DNA of 64,000 nt from Amoebidium appalachense (taxonomy: Eukaryota > Ichthyosporea). The position numbers and the translations under genes were made by a program. Shown here in pieces: positions 39,466 through 64,000 of the stretch. The stretch spans positions 5,642,001-5,706,000 of the forward strand of contig CAVNZM010000001.1 of assembly GCA_963693365.1 (NCBI GenBank). Direction: 5' to 3'. The notes under the pieces are model-generated. The model was not told the DNA's origin. It worked only from the letters and a program-made list of their open reading frames with translations, and did no database searches. The stretch's first letter is position 1; each line of letters opens with the position of its first letter.

Positions 39466-41418
39466 TCCATCTCTTCCTCATGATTCAGAAGCTCGACTCC
39501 GACTAGGAGGCTCTAGAGCCTTAAATCAAAATTCTCCAGTATTGTCCCCCCCCCCCCCCCCCCCCTTCTCCCCTCCCTCCCCCCCGCCTGCACACCCCCC
39601 TCCCCCTGTTGACCCCCCCTAGGCCTTCCTTTCGGTCCCGGGCGCGCGGCATACACACACATGTACAGGGGGACCTGAGTGAGCGAGCCCTTTCACGGTG
39701 ATACACACATGTACAGCACTCCAAGCCCTACTAATGCAGTTCGTGTGTTGCGTCCACAGTTGTCCTGCTATGAAACAACTTTGCCTTCAGCGTGGGGTAA
39801 ACGTTCTACTATTACTACCGATTGATGAACTTTGAAGGAAAAAAGCCACAGTCGTTATGTTGAGATACACACGGTGCACTGGCCTGCTGCTGAAATGAGC
39901 CGCGCGCAGATTCGAACTCGTGCATGGCACGTGGCCTGTCGTTACCTGCACGTTAGCCTGCGTGCACGCAAGATGTGCGTGTGTGTACGCACAGAAACAC
40001 GAGCATTGGCTTCGAAGTGCACTGCTGCGGCCTAAAATTGCTCATGAACAAAAAGCTGCTCTCTCGAGCTCTGCTTGCTGACTACAAATGTGCATGTAGC
40101 GAGTTGCACTTCGTGTACATGTGGGCATGCATGCCGTGGCGAAAGGATGGCTCCTTTTTTGGCAGTAACGAACCAAGGCGTTAAGTTATATATGCTTTGT
40201 TGGTTCTCTAGTAGCAGCCATTTCGAAGTTGTATGCCAGCAACTGAATAGCACAGTAAACTAGGCTCGATAAGCGGCCCATGCCCGTTGCGCTGCTCTAT
40301 CACTGTTGTGGTGCGCATGTAGCCAATCAACGCCAACAATTGGATAAACACGTTCAGAATTCGTTGTTGTAACGTTGAGGGAGGTTTCATGGCTCGCCAT
40401 GCAAAAAAATGCCATAAGGATAATAAGCCCGATAACATCTTTTATGTGACAACTCATGGTTCACCACACAATGCGGCAAAAATTGTTCTATGGGAACTAG
40501 TTCTGGTGCTTTACCGCGCTCACACAACACAATTTTATTGGCGCACAGCAAGGCAGCCAATTAGGCGCTGGTTGTGCACTGTGACAACCGTTCAGCCAGG
40601 GGTTCCTCGACTATTCTATTAGCAGTACAACATCTTGTAGGGTTGAAATATCAGAAGGCCTCTAATAGCATTTAGTGCCCGTCATATTTCTATATACAAT
40701 GCAAGTACACTGCGTGTTTCTTGTATCAACAGACGTGAAGCTGATGCGACAACTGGTTGCTATCATCGATAGGTACGATTTAGACCAATCCATGCTTTCC
40801 TTAGAGTAGTGTAAAATCAACCTGGTATGACCATACATTGAAGCAGAAACAGCATACTCACCTGTACATTTTTTGGTGGAAAGGCATCTATATGGTATAT
40901 TATTATGATTTGGTAGAAATTTGTTGGTTTATATTTTCACTGCCGAATAGCCAGAATGCCGACATGCCTTGGGCTTTCTCACAGTTTTGCCGCGCTCTAT
41001 CGGTATGCTCATGTAACGGGTATAAAAGCCGTGGTGACGTTTCCCGTCTGGCATTATTCTCTGAGGTTCATCACTGACGCAACGTGAGGAGCTACCAGTG
41101 TACAGGCCTCCCTAATAGCTGCACTCATTTGATTTCTTAGTCTCCCTTTTCCTCTGTGGTCTGTAGAATCAGACATTTGGAAACACAGACACAAGTCAAA
41201 CCGATTCCAACTGTATCGTTCGGAAAAAGCCCAGTTTGAACACTGGCTTTGCAGTAAATAGCACCTCCCATTCGTCGAATACATGCACCTTCTTACACAC
41301 GTCAGCAGATCCAACTCTGGGTAAACAGTGTATCAACGGTTCACTACCCCTTCTTTTGGTCCAACTTTCACTATCATTTCCAACACTCTAGCTAGCCTTT
41401 CCACACAACACAGCCAAC

Positions 41419-42374
41419 ATGCGTGATGTATTTTCCATGGGTCGGCTCTCCATGCGGAAGAACAAGAAGGAGCCATCCATCATCGACGCAGCGGTAGACT
41501 CGGACGCCGCAGCGATTAAGAGCAGCTATGGCAGCGTACCCAAAGACACCCTCGTGAACAAGCGCAAAGTGAAGAAGGAGGAGGCCGTCCACACCCCACG
41601 TGGCAGCACCAGCAGTGTCTCGTCTGCAAAGCCCAAAATGTTCCGGAAAAACATGCACATGTACTCCAAGTCACCGCAGAATGTAATAGTAGTGCGCCAA
41701 GACAAGATACCGAGTGATGATGAACGTGATGAGGTAGAAGGGTTCCGAGAGGAGAAGAAGGACACCTTTGATTTCGGTGACGAGCTTGGGGTCGACGCAG
41801 AGTTTGTCCGCTCTCTATCCCGTTCGTTTTCCGCTCTGAAACCATGGGAGCAGAAACCAGACACAGCGACGGAAAACAAATCTGAGCACAATGTCCCTGT
41901 TGCAGATTTGATCAATTTCGACGAAGCCCCTCCCGTGTCCAAGGAAAATCTCTTCTCAAGGACCATCAACGAGGCCCAGGAACACGATTCCTTCTACATG
42001 ATCGCGCCGGCACCCTCGCGCGATGTCCCAAGTCGTCGTCGTCGAAACCTGCAGCAGCGGTCCTCATGGGGACCCTCTGAGTCTGCCGACCCGTTTACCC
42101 CCGTCAACGGGTCAACCCAATCCACACCCACAATTAACCGTGTTGCGTCGGGGAGTAATGCGCTTGCTCGTTCAATGTCAGACAGATCTGCAAGCCGTGC
42201 ATTCGTGTCACAGTCCCCTTCGCCTTCACCCATGAATGGGTGGGATGGTGGGGATGTGTTTGTGCCCCAGCGAAGTGCATCCATATCCATTCCCCCTGTC
42301 AGCAACTTTGCACAGTTTCCCGATACAAACCCGTTTGCTGCTGCTGCTGCTGCCGTAGCGCAGGTACACCCCCC

Positions 42375-42406
<32 letters not shown>

Positions 42407-42503
42407 ATCCCCCCCCCCCCCAAACTCACCCCAACCCTTTCGCCCTTCCCTTATTAGAATTAAATTTAATGTTAGTACTACGGTAACCTATTTTCTTTTC
42501 GAA

Positions 42504-42577
<74 letters not shown>

Positions 42578-42997
42578 ACACCCACCCGGGAGAGTGGGCT
42601 CTACTTGATCATCGCTTTCCTGATTTGAGTTCACTATGCACTGGACAAATTGTTAAGCCAGACTATGAATAAAGGATTGCTGCCTCACCTCACGCAACCC
42701 CACTACTCATGCATCCCCCCGGCTTTCCTCCCCATCCCCTACTTTGCACACATAGGGCAGGCCAACCCACCTTTGAGGTACACATATCCAGCTACCCAAC
42801 TCCTCCCCACCCCCCTCCCCCTCCCCCTCGTCCCCTTCTCTCCCCATCCCTCCAGCTCCCCCCCTCCCCCCTCTACCTTTGCCGGCCCCGCCCTCCACCC
42901 CTCTCCCCCCCCCCCCCCCCCCTCTCCACCCCCCCACCTCGCTTCAGATTCTCATCTCTGCCAACTACCCCCTCTCCCCCCTCACTGCCTCCCTGCC

Positions 42998-43037
<40 letters not shown>

Positions 43038-43427
43038 CCCCCCCAAATAAAAGACCTCGGCCATTCTCCTCCCCTCAAAACAGTTCCACACATTTTTTGC
43101 AGCCGACTAACACCAATACCTTTGCAGACTTCATCCGGAGTAAGGACTGCCCCCAAACCTGCTCCGCGACCCCTCCCTGTACCTCCCGCCCGTCGCATCA
43201 GCGCCCCACCTGTCGTCCCACCACGCCCACTCTCATGCGAGCGTATAACCGTGGCAGAAGCAACTTATGACTTTATGGGTTTTAAACCAACGGATCTGCA
43301 GTTTAAAAAAGGCGATCACATTGTCGTGACTAAGCAGAGGTTGGAGGCGGCGTCATGGTGGGAGGGGAAAGTAGGAGATCGGACGGGTGAATTTCCAGGA
43401 AATTATGTTCGCATCCTGTTCGCGTAA
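41419..43427 (+). CDS. SH3-domain protein with clathrin, AP-2 and EH binding motifs (putative endocytic adaptor)
   Basis: Two exons, 41419-42363 and 43128-43427, phase 0, total 414 aa. The N-terminal 315 residues look disordered and carry short linear motifs: LINFD (about 164-168, fits the clathrin-box pattern), DPF (224-226, AP-2 appendage type) and NPF (304-306, EH-domain type) just before an Ala run encoded by a GCT repeat. Exon 2 starts with proline-rich stretches (KPAPRPLPVPP, VVPPRPL) and ends with a complete SH3 domain (about 357-414) with ATYDF, the WWEG tryptophans and GEFPGNYV. Clathrin-box, DPF and NPF motifs plus SH3 point to clathrin-mediated endocytosis; this is inference from motifs, and I cannot name an orthologue. 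A second possible acceptor at 43102 would put exon 2 in another frame and lose the SH3 domain, so 43128 was chosen. Confidence 0.85.
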
Positions 43428-43873
43428 CATCCTGTTCGTGTAACGTGTCCCACGGCAGTTTGATTTGCATATTCGATGTTCTAGGAAATTTCGTTGTTAT
43501 TTTTGAAATTCGTGAGAGCCCACTGGTGAATACCACATGTGCATCGAAAACGTTTACGAAGTATGTGCAGAAGAAATGGTTAGAAACGCCGAAACAACGA
43601 CTGTCAACCGGAAACAGCTGAGTTCGTGTTGGTTTGTCAACCCTATTAATGGCCACATGTCGCTGGCTTTACACGCTTTGAATGTAATATATTCCTTTTT
43701 ATTGCTCTTATCGAATTGTTGTTTATACAGGCCCACCTGGGCTAGATACGCGATCATACTCATCAGACATTACATAGTGTGGCAAGTATGGGCTAATTTT
43801 GGGCGCGAGGAGAATATCCAAGTTATTGGAGTACTGTAACAGTAGACGAAAAAAACAAAACCTGAAAGTGTGA

Positions 43874-43879
43874 AATAAA
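43874..43879 (+). terminator. Polyadenylation signal AATAAA for the SH3 gene
   Basis: AATAAA is located about 450 nt after the TAA stop at 43425-43427. It is the first such hexamer downstream. Confidence 0.5.
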
Positions 43880-44768
43880 ACGAACATCTTCAACATCCCA
43901 TCTGCCGGGGGTTTGATCCACCCATGGCGTCCCGATGATCCTTCTTTTCAAGATCCTATTGGAGTCCACCCCCTCCCCCCCAAAACCCCCTCCTACCCCA
44001 TCCGCTCCCTTCTCCGGACTTGTTTTCCTTTGACCTTCCTGGGTGCATGTGTTCGATATTGTACTTCGAACTCAGTGCTGCATCATCTACTCCCCCGCTC
44101 CCCCCCCCCCCCCCCCCCCCCTCCCCGAGCCCCCTTTGTGCTAATTATATTTGCTTTTTTTTTTTGCTGCGTGCTGGATTAGCTTGCCCACAGACACGTG
44201 TCATGAATGTATTTGGGGATAGTCCTATGGCCAAGGAGGTCACAGTGAGGTGCTTGCATTTTCTACGATTCGCAAACACGTGCGCTCTCTCTGTCTCAGT
44301 TCACCCCCCCCCCCCCCCCCCCCCCCCCCCCGCCCCGCCCTCCCCCCCGGCGAGCTCCCTGCCTCTCTCACCGTCCCCTCTTTCTCTCTCGTTCAAAGTT
44401 TTTGTCTTTTTTGGATTGATGATGGCACAAGATATAATTTAATGCTGCCCCCGGTAAATTTACCCTGGCTACTTTCCGCAAGCCAACGGCCCTAGGGCTC
44501 GTTTGTTGTAGTCTTTCCCCCCCCCCCTCTCCCTTCCCGCCCAAACCCCAACCCCGGCGAAAATAGGCTACTGTGGGTGATTCCCTCGAGAGAAAGGCTC
44601 ATGGGAACGGTAATTCAAAGTCATCCCTGAACACACTTTTATACATTACCAATATACTCCCCCCTTCCCCCCTCCTTCTGGTCACGGTTTACGTACACTA
44701 ATTTCACATGTAACCACAGCATGCACACAAGCACGCACACAAGCACGTACGCAGACACACCCGCACGC

Positions 44769-44808
<40 letters not shown>

Positions 44809-45378
44809 ACACACACATGCAGGTACGCAGGCACACAAGTGCACACGCGCAAGCATATTCACCCTGCACAAACACGACCCGGAAGGCCGTCCTCCACCCA
44901 CCCACCACCCCACTGGCCATATAACATACGCCACACTGACCCATGTCAGAAAAACATAATGGCCAATGGCATTTGATTTTAATTTCTACAAATTATTAAT
45001 TAAAAGTTCTGGAGCTCACCACATCACCTTCAAAGTGAGAAACCCATGTCCACAACATCACTTGGGAGGCACAACACAAGTCATTCAATCTACACTTCAA
45101 AAGGTTTTACATAAAACTGACGATCTATTATATAATAGCAGCATTTCAACAGCCATTTCAATGATAACTTAAAAATTTAACCCGACAAGCCCATCATTTG
45201 TATATCTCCCTCCCGGGTAAGGGGCCATGCAACTTTGTATTGAACATTGCAAACAGGAACAGTCAGCAATACCTAAAAATGAATATAGGAGTCTCTTAAA
45301 TGCATACCCACATATAGCCACTGATATAGTCAGGGTATCCACTAACCTCTCACCATTTCATACCAAAAAAAGGCTAAT
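43880..45378. other. Intergenic region between convergent SH3 and Nudix genes
   Basis: Contains poly-C runs (44101-44122, 44307-44331), a short (AC)n at 44773-44807 and AT-richer sequence at 44960-45360, likely the 3' flank of the minus-strand Nudix gene. No gene is supported. Confidence 0.5.
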
Positions 45379-45815
45379 CTACAAACTTGGGCTACTGTCC
45401 AAATGCTCACATGCACCAGAGCCGCCTGCCTGTGGGCCCTGCCCATTTGCGGCCAATCTTGCGCCCTCAATCTCCCTTAACGCATATGCGTTTTTCCCTC
45501 CGGAATGGTGTATCACTGCTTCGGAGGCTTGGATCAAGTCCTTTTCAAATATAAACCCAGTATGTTCATATGAAAGATGTAACGTAAAGTTCTCTCCCGT
45601 TAAAGCACGTGCATGCTTCCCCTTATGGTTTGTGTTAAACGGAACCATGTCTGCGTCAGTTAAAGAAACACGGAAATACCTCCGGTTCTTAAAGGTGTCC
45701 GACCCGTCCGGAAATCGACAGAGCTCGAGACGGTGCAAGGAATTCCGAAGGTCAATGCCTGTTTCTTCATAAAACTCACGAGCCGCTGTTTGGAGGCAGG
45801 CCTGTGTGTGTGTGT

Positions 45816-45875
<60 letters not shown>

Positions 45876-46278
45876 GGGGGGGGGGGGGGGGGGGGAGGGG
45901 CGCGGGGGGAGTATGAGTCGTGTGCTTGCAATGGGGCACATCTTACAACCAAATTCTCCACTCCAACCCCCCCCCCCCCCCCCCCCCCCTCCTTCATCAC
46001 CATTACCACCACCGTCAACCCTACCACCCACCCAACCTCTACCCAACACCAATTAATTCACACAGCACAAATACTTCAAGAATCATCAAGAGGGTTATGA
46101 CAATGAACGATTAACGGTGCATTAGCACCATTCATTGTGTGTGTGTGTGCGCTTGTGTGCATGTGCGCGCGGACGCCGTGTATGTGTGTGTGTATGTGTG
46201 TGTGCGTGCGTGTGTGTGTGTGTGTGTGTGCGAGTCCGTGCGAGCGAGCATGCACGCATGCATGTGTGCGCGCACACG

Positions 46279-46311
<33 letters not shown>

Positions 46312-46314
46312 TCA

Positions 46315-46345
<31 letters not shown>

Positions 46346-47664
46346 TGCGTGTGTGTGGTTTGGGAGGAGGGGTGAGGAGGAGGGAGGAGCAGGGAGGGGG
46401 GGGGCAAGGGGGGAGCGCAACCCCTTCCCCCACCAAAGCAAGCGGAACATAAACCAAAAAGTGAAAAAAAAAAAACATTACTCCAATGTGATGGCTAATC
46501 TGGGGTGATGTGAAGGAAGGTGTCGGAGAGCGGCAGGGGGAAGAAGGGGAGGGAGGCGGATGGAGGGGGTGTGGGGAAGGGGGGCGAGGAATGAGGGGTA
46601 TGGGAAGCGGTAGGGGTAGTAGAGAGGGCGGAGGGGGATGAAGGAGGGGGGAGGGGGAGGGGGGGAGGGGGGGGAAGGAAGGGAGGAAGCGAGGGTGAAG
46701 TGAGGGAAGGAGAGAGGGGACCGCAGGAAGGCAGGAAGGGACGAAGTGAGGAAGCGAGAGAGAAGCAAAGGAGACAGGGCGGCGCCGGGGGGAGGGGGGG
46801 GGGGGGGGGGAGGGGAGCGTGTGTGTGTGTGCGAGTGTTTGTGTGTGTACGAACATAGGGATGGCGTGGCCGTGGGGGCACACAAGGGGTCAATTGCCCT
46901 ATGTCTTGGTCGTGGTTGGAAGGGGGGAGTAAAAAGGGTGACACACCGGGTACAAAAAAGAAAGGTAGGAAGGTAGGGAAGGAAGTGCCGGAGTGACCAG
47001 CAGCAAAGGAAGGGGACAAGTTAATGGGGCAGGGGTTGGAGGCAGGGGTGATAGGAGAATATGCACACGGAAAGGGGAGAATTTTGAAGGAATGAAGGCA
47101 AAACTGCACACAAAAGAAACATGGGAAAATACGGCAGCGAGAAAGAGACATGATTAAACCGTATACAAAAACGTTTCCTGTGCAACCTTCCCAAGGGGGT
47201 GTCTAAGGTGCATTATGTCTTTGTGGCCATAAGTAAAAGGGTAACCATGCAGGCATGTCCGTGCAGGTATTTTTGAGTGTGCGAATGTGCAGTTCATGTG
47301 TAAGGAGGGTGTACACATCAGCATGTATGTGGAAGTATGTTTAGGTGCTAGGATGTGTAACCGTGCATGTGCATTTGTGCAAGCGTTTGGCCTTCCTAAA
47401 CGTCTCGTGAATGTGTGTGCAATCACCTGCCTGTCCATGTGATGCATGCGTGAAAATCTCGTGCACTGAATAGTCAAATCGTGTACAAGCACACATACAG
47501 GCACACGACCCTTACACCCACGCAGGCACAAACACACGAGCACAACACAAACACACACACATGGACACACACGCACACACACACGAGCACATGCTCACGC
47601 ACAACTACACGGATATACACCGTGAACTTCAAACCAACCCCCCCCCCTCCCCTCCCCCCGCGCG

Positions 47665-47718
<54 letters not shown>

Positions 47719-47729
47719 CCACCTCCCCC

Positions 47730-47783
<54 letters not shown>

Positions 47784-47794
47784 CCCTCCTTTCC

Positions 47795-47835
<41 letters not shown>

Positions 47836-47906
47836 TTATCACTTTGACACAGGGGTAAGCACACACACACAAGTTTACTCACCCATTCATCCATCCCACC
47901 TCCCCC

Positions 47907-47941
<35 letters not shown>

Positions 47942-48391
47942 TCCCCCCCCCCCCCCAAAACAAAAAACAAATCCCCCATCCCCGTGCACACACACCTGGT
48001 CCAACCCGTGGATTCTCAACTCCCCCTTGTCCACATGACCCCCCGGTAGCTGGTAGTGTATGCCCCCCTTCCGCCTTCGTACGGCCTGAAGGAGCAAATA
48101 CCCATGCTTGTCGTGCTGTGCAATCAGAAACGCCCGTATGCCCGAACGCTCTCCGTCGTCATCTCTCTCTTCTACCTGTTGCTGCACCATGTTTGGGTTC
48201 AAAGGTTCTGTTTCTTCGTTTTCGTATGTAAAGCCACAGCACTTGGCGATGGTTTGGCCCATGATTAGACAGGCAAATATGCTTGCCATAAGGCAAACGG
48301 TGGAGGTAAGTTTTGGGGCAGGGTGCGCTGTGTTGTCAGCGGCTTTAAAAAGTTCGGTCATGACGTCAAGCCAAGGTTGGGAGTTGCCCAT
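45379..48391 (-). CDS. Nudix hydrolase family protein with N-terminal membrane anchor
   Basis: Two exons, 48391-47996 and 45801-45379, phase 0, total 272 aa. The start is the first ATG; upstream codons in frame lack ATG. A single hydrophobic helix at about residues 31-49 ([19 protein letters not shown]) precedes an acidic linker. The Nudix fold follows: [20 protein letters not shown], then [12 protein letters not shown], and after the exon junction [12 protein letters not shown]. The family hydrolyses nucleoside diphosphates linked to another group, using Glu residues of the Nudix box to bind metal. The box is recognisable, but the stretch between GHVDKGE and REFYEE is 15 residues instead of 7. 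The rest of the protein (RFPDGSD, YRFRV-like strands, a C-terminal helix) is not family-diagnostic, so the substrate is unknown. The 2.2 kb intron is mostly simple repeats. Confidence 0.82.
45805..45897 (+). repeat. (GT)n then poly-G beside Nudix exon 2
   Basis: On the sense (minus) strand this is poly-C then (AC)n ending directly in the acceptor of exon 2. Confidence 0.9.
47665..47833 (+). repeat. (AC)n, poly-C and two poly-A runs
   Basis: (AC)n 47667-47713, C-run 47725-47750, A-runs 47751-47779 and 47799-47833. Inside the Nudix intron. Confidence 0.95.
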
Positions 48392-48650
48392 CAAAACCCA
48401 AAAATGGTAAGGGGGATGCAACCCGATATGGTAAGAACGCAAAAACACCTAAGTATAGGTTGACACCTCAGGTGGATATGACTTCAATAAACGTGACACG
48501 ACCGTTACCAGATACGCGCTAATAGTTGGCTTTGAGTATGTACGTGTGATGGCAATCCTCCTCCTCAATGTCTTCCTTGAGAAAAGGAAACAAATAGACG
48601 CCTGATTTTTCTCAGGGCTATGGCCATGGCCATGGGCAGTCAGCAGTCTG

Positions 48651-48694
<44 letters not shown>

Positions 48695-48737
48695 CTTGTG
48701 TGTGTATGGGCATGTGCGTGTGTGTGTGCGTGTGCGT

Positions 48738-48801
<64 letters not shown>

Positions 48802-49829
48802 GTATAATGGAGAAGACTGCCCGGGAAGGCATGATCATTTGAGATTGGTTAAAGTTGTTAGTCGTGATGTGTGTGTGTGTGTGTGATTCAACGGGTGCGC
48901 GTGTTACGGTTTGGGGGGGAAGGGAGGGGGGCTCCGGAGGGGGGAGGTGTTGTGGACTCAGGTGCTCGTCGACGAAACACACCACATGTACTGGTCCACA
49001 TGCTGGACGCGGGTGCAATCTAGATCTGGTTTCTTCTTCTGGTGGGGGTGGTTGACCCATCATGTGTGGAAATGTGGGAGTTTCAGAGTCGACGTCGAAA
49101 GGTGTGAGCTCAGGGGACAGGAGGGTTTAAGAGGAAAGAAAGGCATAGGGGGAAGAGGAGGGGGGAGGGAGGTTCGAAGGAGGAACGGGAAAGAGGAAAC
49201 ATGTAGCTGAGGGAGGGAAGGGGGCAATTGCAAGTGATTGGAATAGAAGGCATAGCTATAGGGTCAAAATATGACCGTCAGCCGATGATGCTATGATGTG
49301 GGGAAACCTTCAAAAGGAAAACTCTGGATAAAGTGACGTGTCAATGGCCATCAGCGTCTGCGTTGGACAGATATATGCTCAGTAGGTATTTATTTGTTTT
49401 TTTATAACAGTGTAGCCTGCGCTTTCGAGGTGTGCTCCGACAAAGTTAACTTGACTGCGATAATGTGGTGTTTCGCCGTCCGGTTCACCCAGTCACCACT
49501 GGGCGAAAAAACTTCAGCGGTCACGGGAAATCATACTGCCCTCACTTGAAGTTCTGTGTCGTCCGCAAAACAATCTGCATGCTGCACAACCTCTCCACCT
49601 CTCCACATACGGGGACACTTCGAACCCTACATGAAATTGTTACAGCACACCGTAATCTGCAGAACGGCCCGTAAAGCATAAATGTGCATTCTCACTCGAG
49701 CTCAGAAACCATCAGCCCCCAACAAACTTTTTTGTTTAAATTGTATGATGCTAAACATAACACTTGAAAAATCTTCTACAATGACATTGCATCCATAAAA
49801 CACTGCAGCACCTACACACAGAAAAGCAT
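48392..49829. other. Intergenic region upstream of the Nudix gene
   Basis: Holds a (GT)n array at 48654-48798 with a short GC-alternating core, G-rich DNA (48911-48945, 49150-49180) and unique sequence at 49200-49800. An AATAAA on the minus strand at 49394-49389 could serve the small gene ending at 49830. No coding exon was recognised. Confidence 0.5.
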
Positions 49830-50177
49830 TCAGTCCATGGGAGTCTCACGTGACGTCTCCTGCGCACTCCCACCGCTCCCAAGGCCACCCTGCTCGTGCC
49901 CCTGCATTGCCTCTCCCTGTCCAGGCTTTGCACTTTCCTCAAGGCCAGTTGCACCCATTGTAGACCCAGTCATCTCCTCCCCCTGTCCCCCCTGCATGCC
50001 CCCCTCGCCCATTCCTCCTGTCCCACGTGCACCTGCCATGCCCATGTGTCCCTCCTTGATGACCTCAGTTACAGGCACGGCGTGGGGGTCAAAGCGACGG
50101 CTGGGAATATCTCCACCAACGAGCTCATACTCGCCACTGTGCTCGTGGCCTGGCTGGAGGTTAATTTCTTCGGCCAT
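49830..50177 (-). CDS. Small Gly/Met-rich hypothetical protein (115 aa)
   Basis: A single-exon frame starts at an ATG in a good context (CACCATGG) and encodes MAEEINLQPGHEHSGEYELV, then a segment ending VTEVIKEGHMGM, then a Gly/Met/Gln/Glu-rich low-complexity tail ending SRETPMD and TGA. The first 45 residues look like ordinary protein; the tail resembles disordered acidic regions. I recognise no domain. It is divergent from the TMEM214-like gene about 1.1 kb away. It could be the last coding exon of a longer gene, but the ATG context argues for a true start. Confidence 0.5.
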   Translation of the reverse strand: MAEEINLQPGHEHSGEYELVGGDIPSRRFDPHAVPVTEVIKEGHMGMAGARGTGGMGEGGMQGGQGEEMTGSTMGATGLEESAKPGQGEAMQGHEQGGLGSGGSAQETSRETPMD

Positions 50178-51256
50178 GGTGGTGCAGAACGGAGATTAGC
50201 AAATGTGATCTCCGCAAAGATGTTTACTGCTGAATTTGAAGGTAAACGTAGTAGTGGGTTTTATTAAAAACCTTAAGGCTTATTTGCGTTTGCAAAGTGA
50301 CTAGATTCTAGAACTTCAAAAAAGGATTTCGTTCTTGGATGTAGACAACCGGTTTACCTGCTGATGACGCCTTCTATGACAAGCAAAACTGTCCATCCAC
50401 GGACTTTGGGATCGACCTTTTATAGTCCCGCCAGCTCAGCTTCCGTAAGCTTCCCATCATCACACGTTCTCGAATGTTCTTGTCTTGAGAGCTTGCCAAC
50501 GGTATTGGAGTGGTGTATATGGTGAACCTGGGTGCCTCGAAGCACCAAAGTGGGCACCGGCAGATACGCAGTGACTCCCAAATGAAACTTCGTCATTTGA
50601 CACGTCGTGCCAGGTTTCATGGACAGCATTTTCACAGTGCAGTTTCAGTGACATGTCACATATCGTGTCATGCATGTGACACCTGAGCCCATTGTCCACC
50701 CATTATCCACCTGCAGCAGCTCGTCCCTTCTACACCATGCAAGACATGAAAGAGGGCTAAAAACTACGTGAAAAGCCAAGTAGGAGGTGATACCGTTTAT
50801 AATGCGTGGTCTGTTGGTGGAAATTTTCTTTATTTGCGTTTGCATACGGAAAACGTAGACACGTTCAAGTCGGAGTTCGGAATCCATCAAAGTGTACAAA
50901 AAAGTCAAAAGTTCTCCGCTTTAGTTGATGTGGCTCAGATGGTGGTGCATTGTACACCAATCAAACACCCAAAACTTTTGCGCAAACAAAGCATAGACCA
51001 ATCAGCTATAATCTTAGCAGGAACAGCATACTCTGGTTTTCGTGGGCACCCAAGCGAGACAAGTCCTCTGGCAAACTCGAAGCTTAGTTTGCGCCGCGTA
51101 CGCCTTGTGTACATGTCAGGACAAGGGCGGTATCATAGAACGGGGGTTTCTGAAGAGTCAATCAGCTTAAGCTTCACCACAACCGACACATACATTTCAG
51201 TACTTCCCTTGCTCAGCCACTACTCTAGTCCCCTTTTTCCCTGCACTGACCTCAAC
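50178..51256. promoter_or_regulatory. Divergent upstream region with two CCAAT boxes
   Basis: Repeat-free sequence between two divergent starts. CCAATCA occurs at 50957-50963 and 50998-51004, 41 bp apart and 255-300 bp before the TMEM214-like ATG; a third CAATCAGC lies near 51159. The paired spacing resembles that upstream of pyruvate kinase. Function is inferred. Confidence 0.4.
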
Positions 51257-63631
<12,375 letters not shown>

Positions 63632-64000
63632 GTAGGGGTGGGTGGCTACCCCCCGTGCACGTGCTTGTGAGCATATGTAAAACTGTGTGTGTGTGTGTGT
63701 GTGTGCGTGGGGGGGGGGGGGGGGGGGGAGGGGGAGAGGGGGGGGATTCTGCATGAATGTTCCTATATAAGGTCTACCTGTTTGTTTGCAAAGGGTTAGG
63801 TGTGCTCTGTTGAACGATGATTATCAGATATTAGCGGCAATTAACCTGGTTTGGCCATGGGACTTACCACATTACAGTGCGAGCAGGAGGAGGGTAGGAC
63901 GGTGGCCCACGGGGGGGGGAGGGGGGGGGGAGGGGGGGGGGGTAAGGGCTATCGCGTATGGATATATGGCAATGTAGCAAAGTGCTCTGGTTTAGAAGCC

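Noticed and set aside
40389-40622. 77-codon ATG frame in the pyruvate kinase/SH3 interval
   Set aside because: Mixed composition but no domain, no Kozak-like support and no intron; indistinguishable from chance.
42540-43130. Extra exons between the two exons of the SH3 gene
   Set aside because: Candidate segments such as 42757-42778 break the frame or add a stop; the direct 42363-43128 join keeps the SH3 domain in frame.

Overview
This is a 64 kb piece of nuclear DNA from an intron-rich eukaryote. Every gene I could reconstruct uses the standard code, canonical GT...AG introns and TAA/TAG/TGA stops. The introns and intergenic DNA are packed with homopolymer runs (poly-C/G, poly-A/T) and (CA)n/(GT)n, (GA)n, (CT)n and (GCGT)n arrays. 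The long open frames inside these arrays (Thr-His, Cys-Val, Ser-Leu, poly-Pro, poly-Gly) are not genes. The organism is uncertain. The pyruvate kinase and proteasome sequences look opisthokont-like, but a full-size PDR-type ABCG transporter is not typical of animals. I therefore suspect a unicellular opisthokont or another protist with large introns, at low confidence.

Layout, left to right. A PDR/ABCG transporter on the minus strand starts at 7186 and runs off the left edge; nine exons are visible. Between 8.58 and 10.57 kb are four short exon-like stretches on the minus strand that I cannot assign. PSMB3 (proteasome beta-3) lies on the minus strand at 17848-10780. Its first exon carries only the ATG. 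It is head-to-head, about 780 bp apart, with PAF1 on the plus strand (18632-29535; 14 exons, 499 aa). Pyruvate kinase follows on the plus strand (31207-37593; 8 exons, 553 aa), then a two-exon SH3 protein with endocytic motifs (41419-43427; 414 aa). A two-exon membrane-anchored Nudix protein is on the minus strand (48391-45379; 272 aa), next to a small single-exon Gly/Met-rich ORF (50177-49830, minus). A TMEM214-like gene on the plus strand (51257 to beyond 63631; at least 13 exons) runs towards the right edge.

These are mostly unrelated housekeeping genes: proteolysis, transcription elongation, glycolysis, endocytosis, nucleotide hydrolysis and an ER membrane protein. I see no operon-like system, CRISPR array, tRNA, rRNA or virus. 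The reconstruction is strong because exon phases and lengths close exactly for PAF1, PSMB3, pyruvate kinase, the SH3 gene and the Nudix gene.

The most interesting signals are listed here. (1) A pair of about 570 bp TTAA-flanked inverted-repeat elements (MITE-like), both in introns. (2) A second dispersed repeat ending in poly-C. (3) A roughly 500 bp imperfect palindrome in PAF1 intron 3. (4) A degenerate first nucleotide-binding domain in the ABC transporter. (5) A tendency for GT-type repeats to sit after donors and CA-type repeats before acceptors on the sense strand. (6) A recurrent composite of poly-C followed by poly-A.
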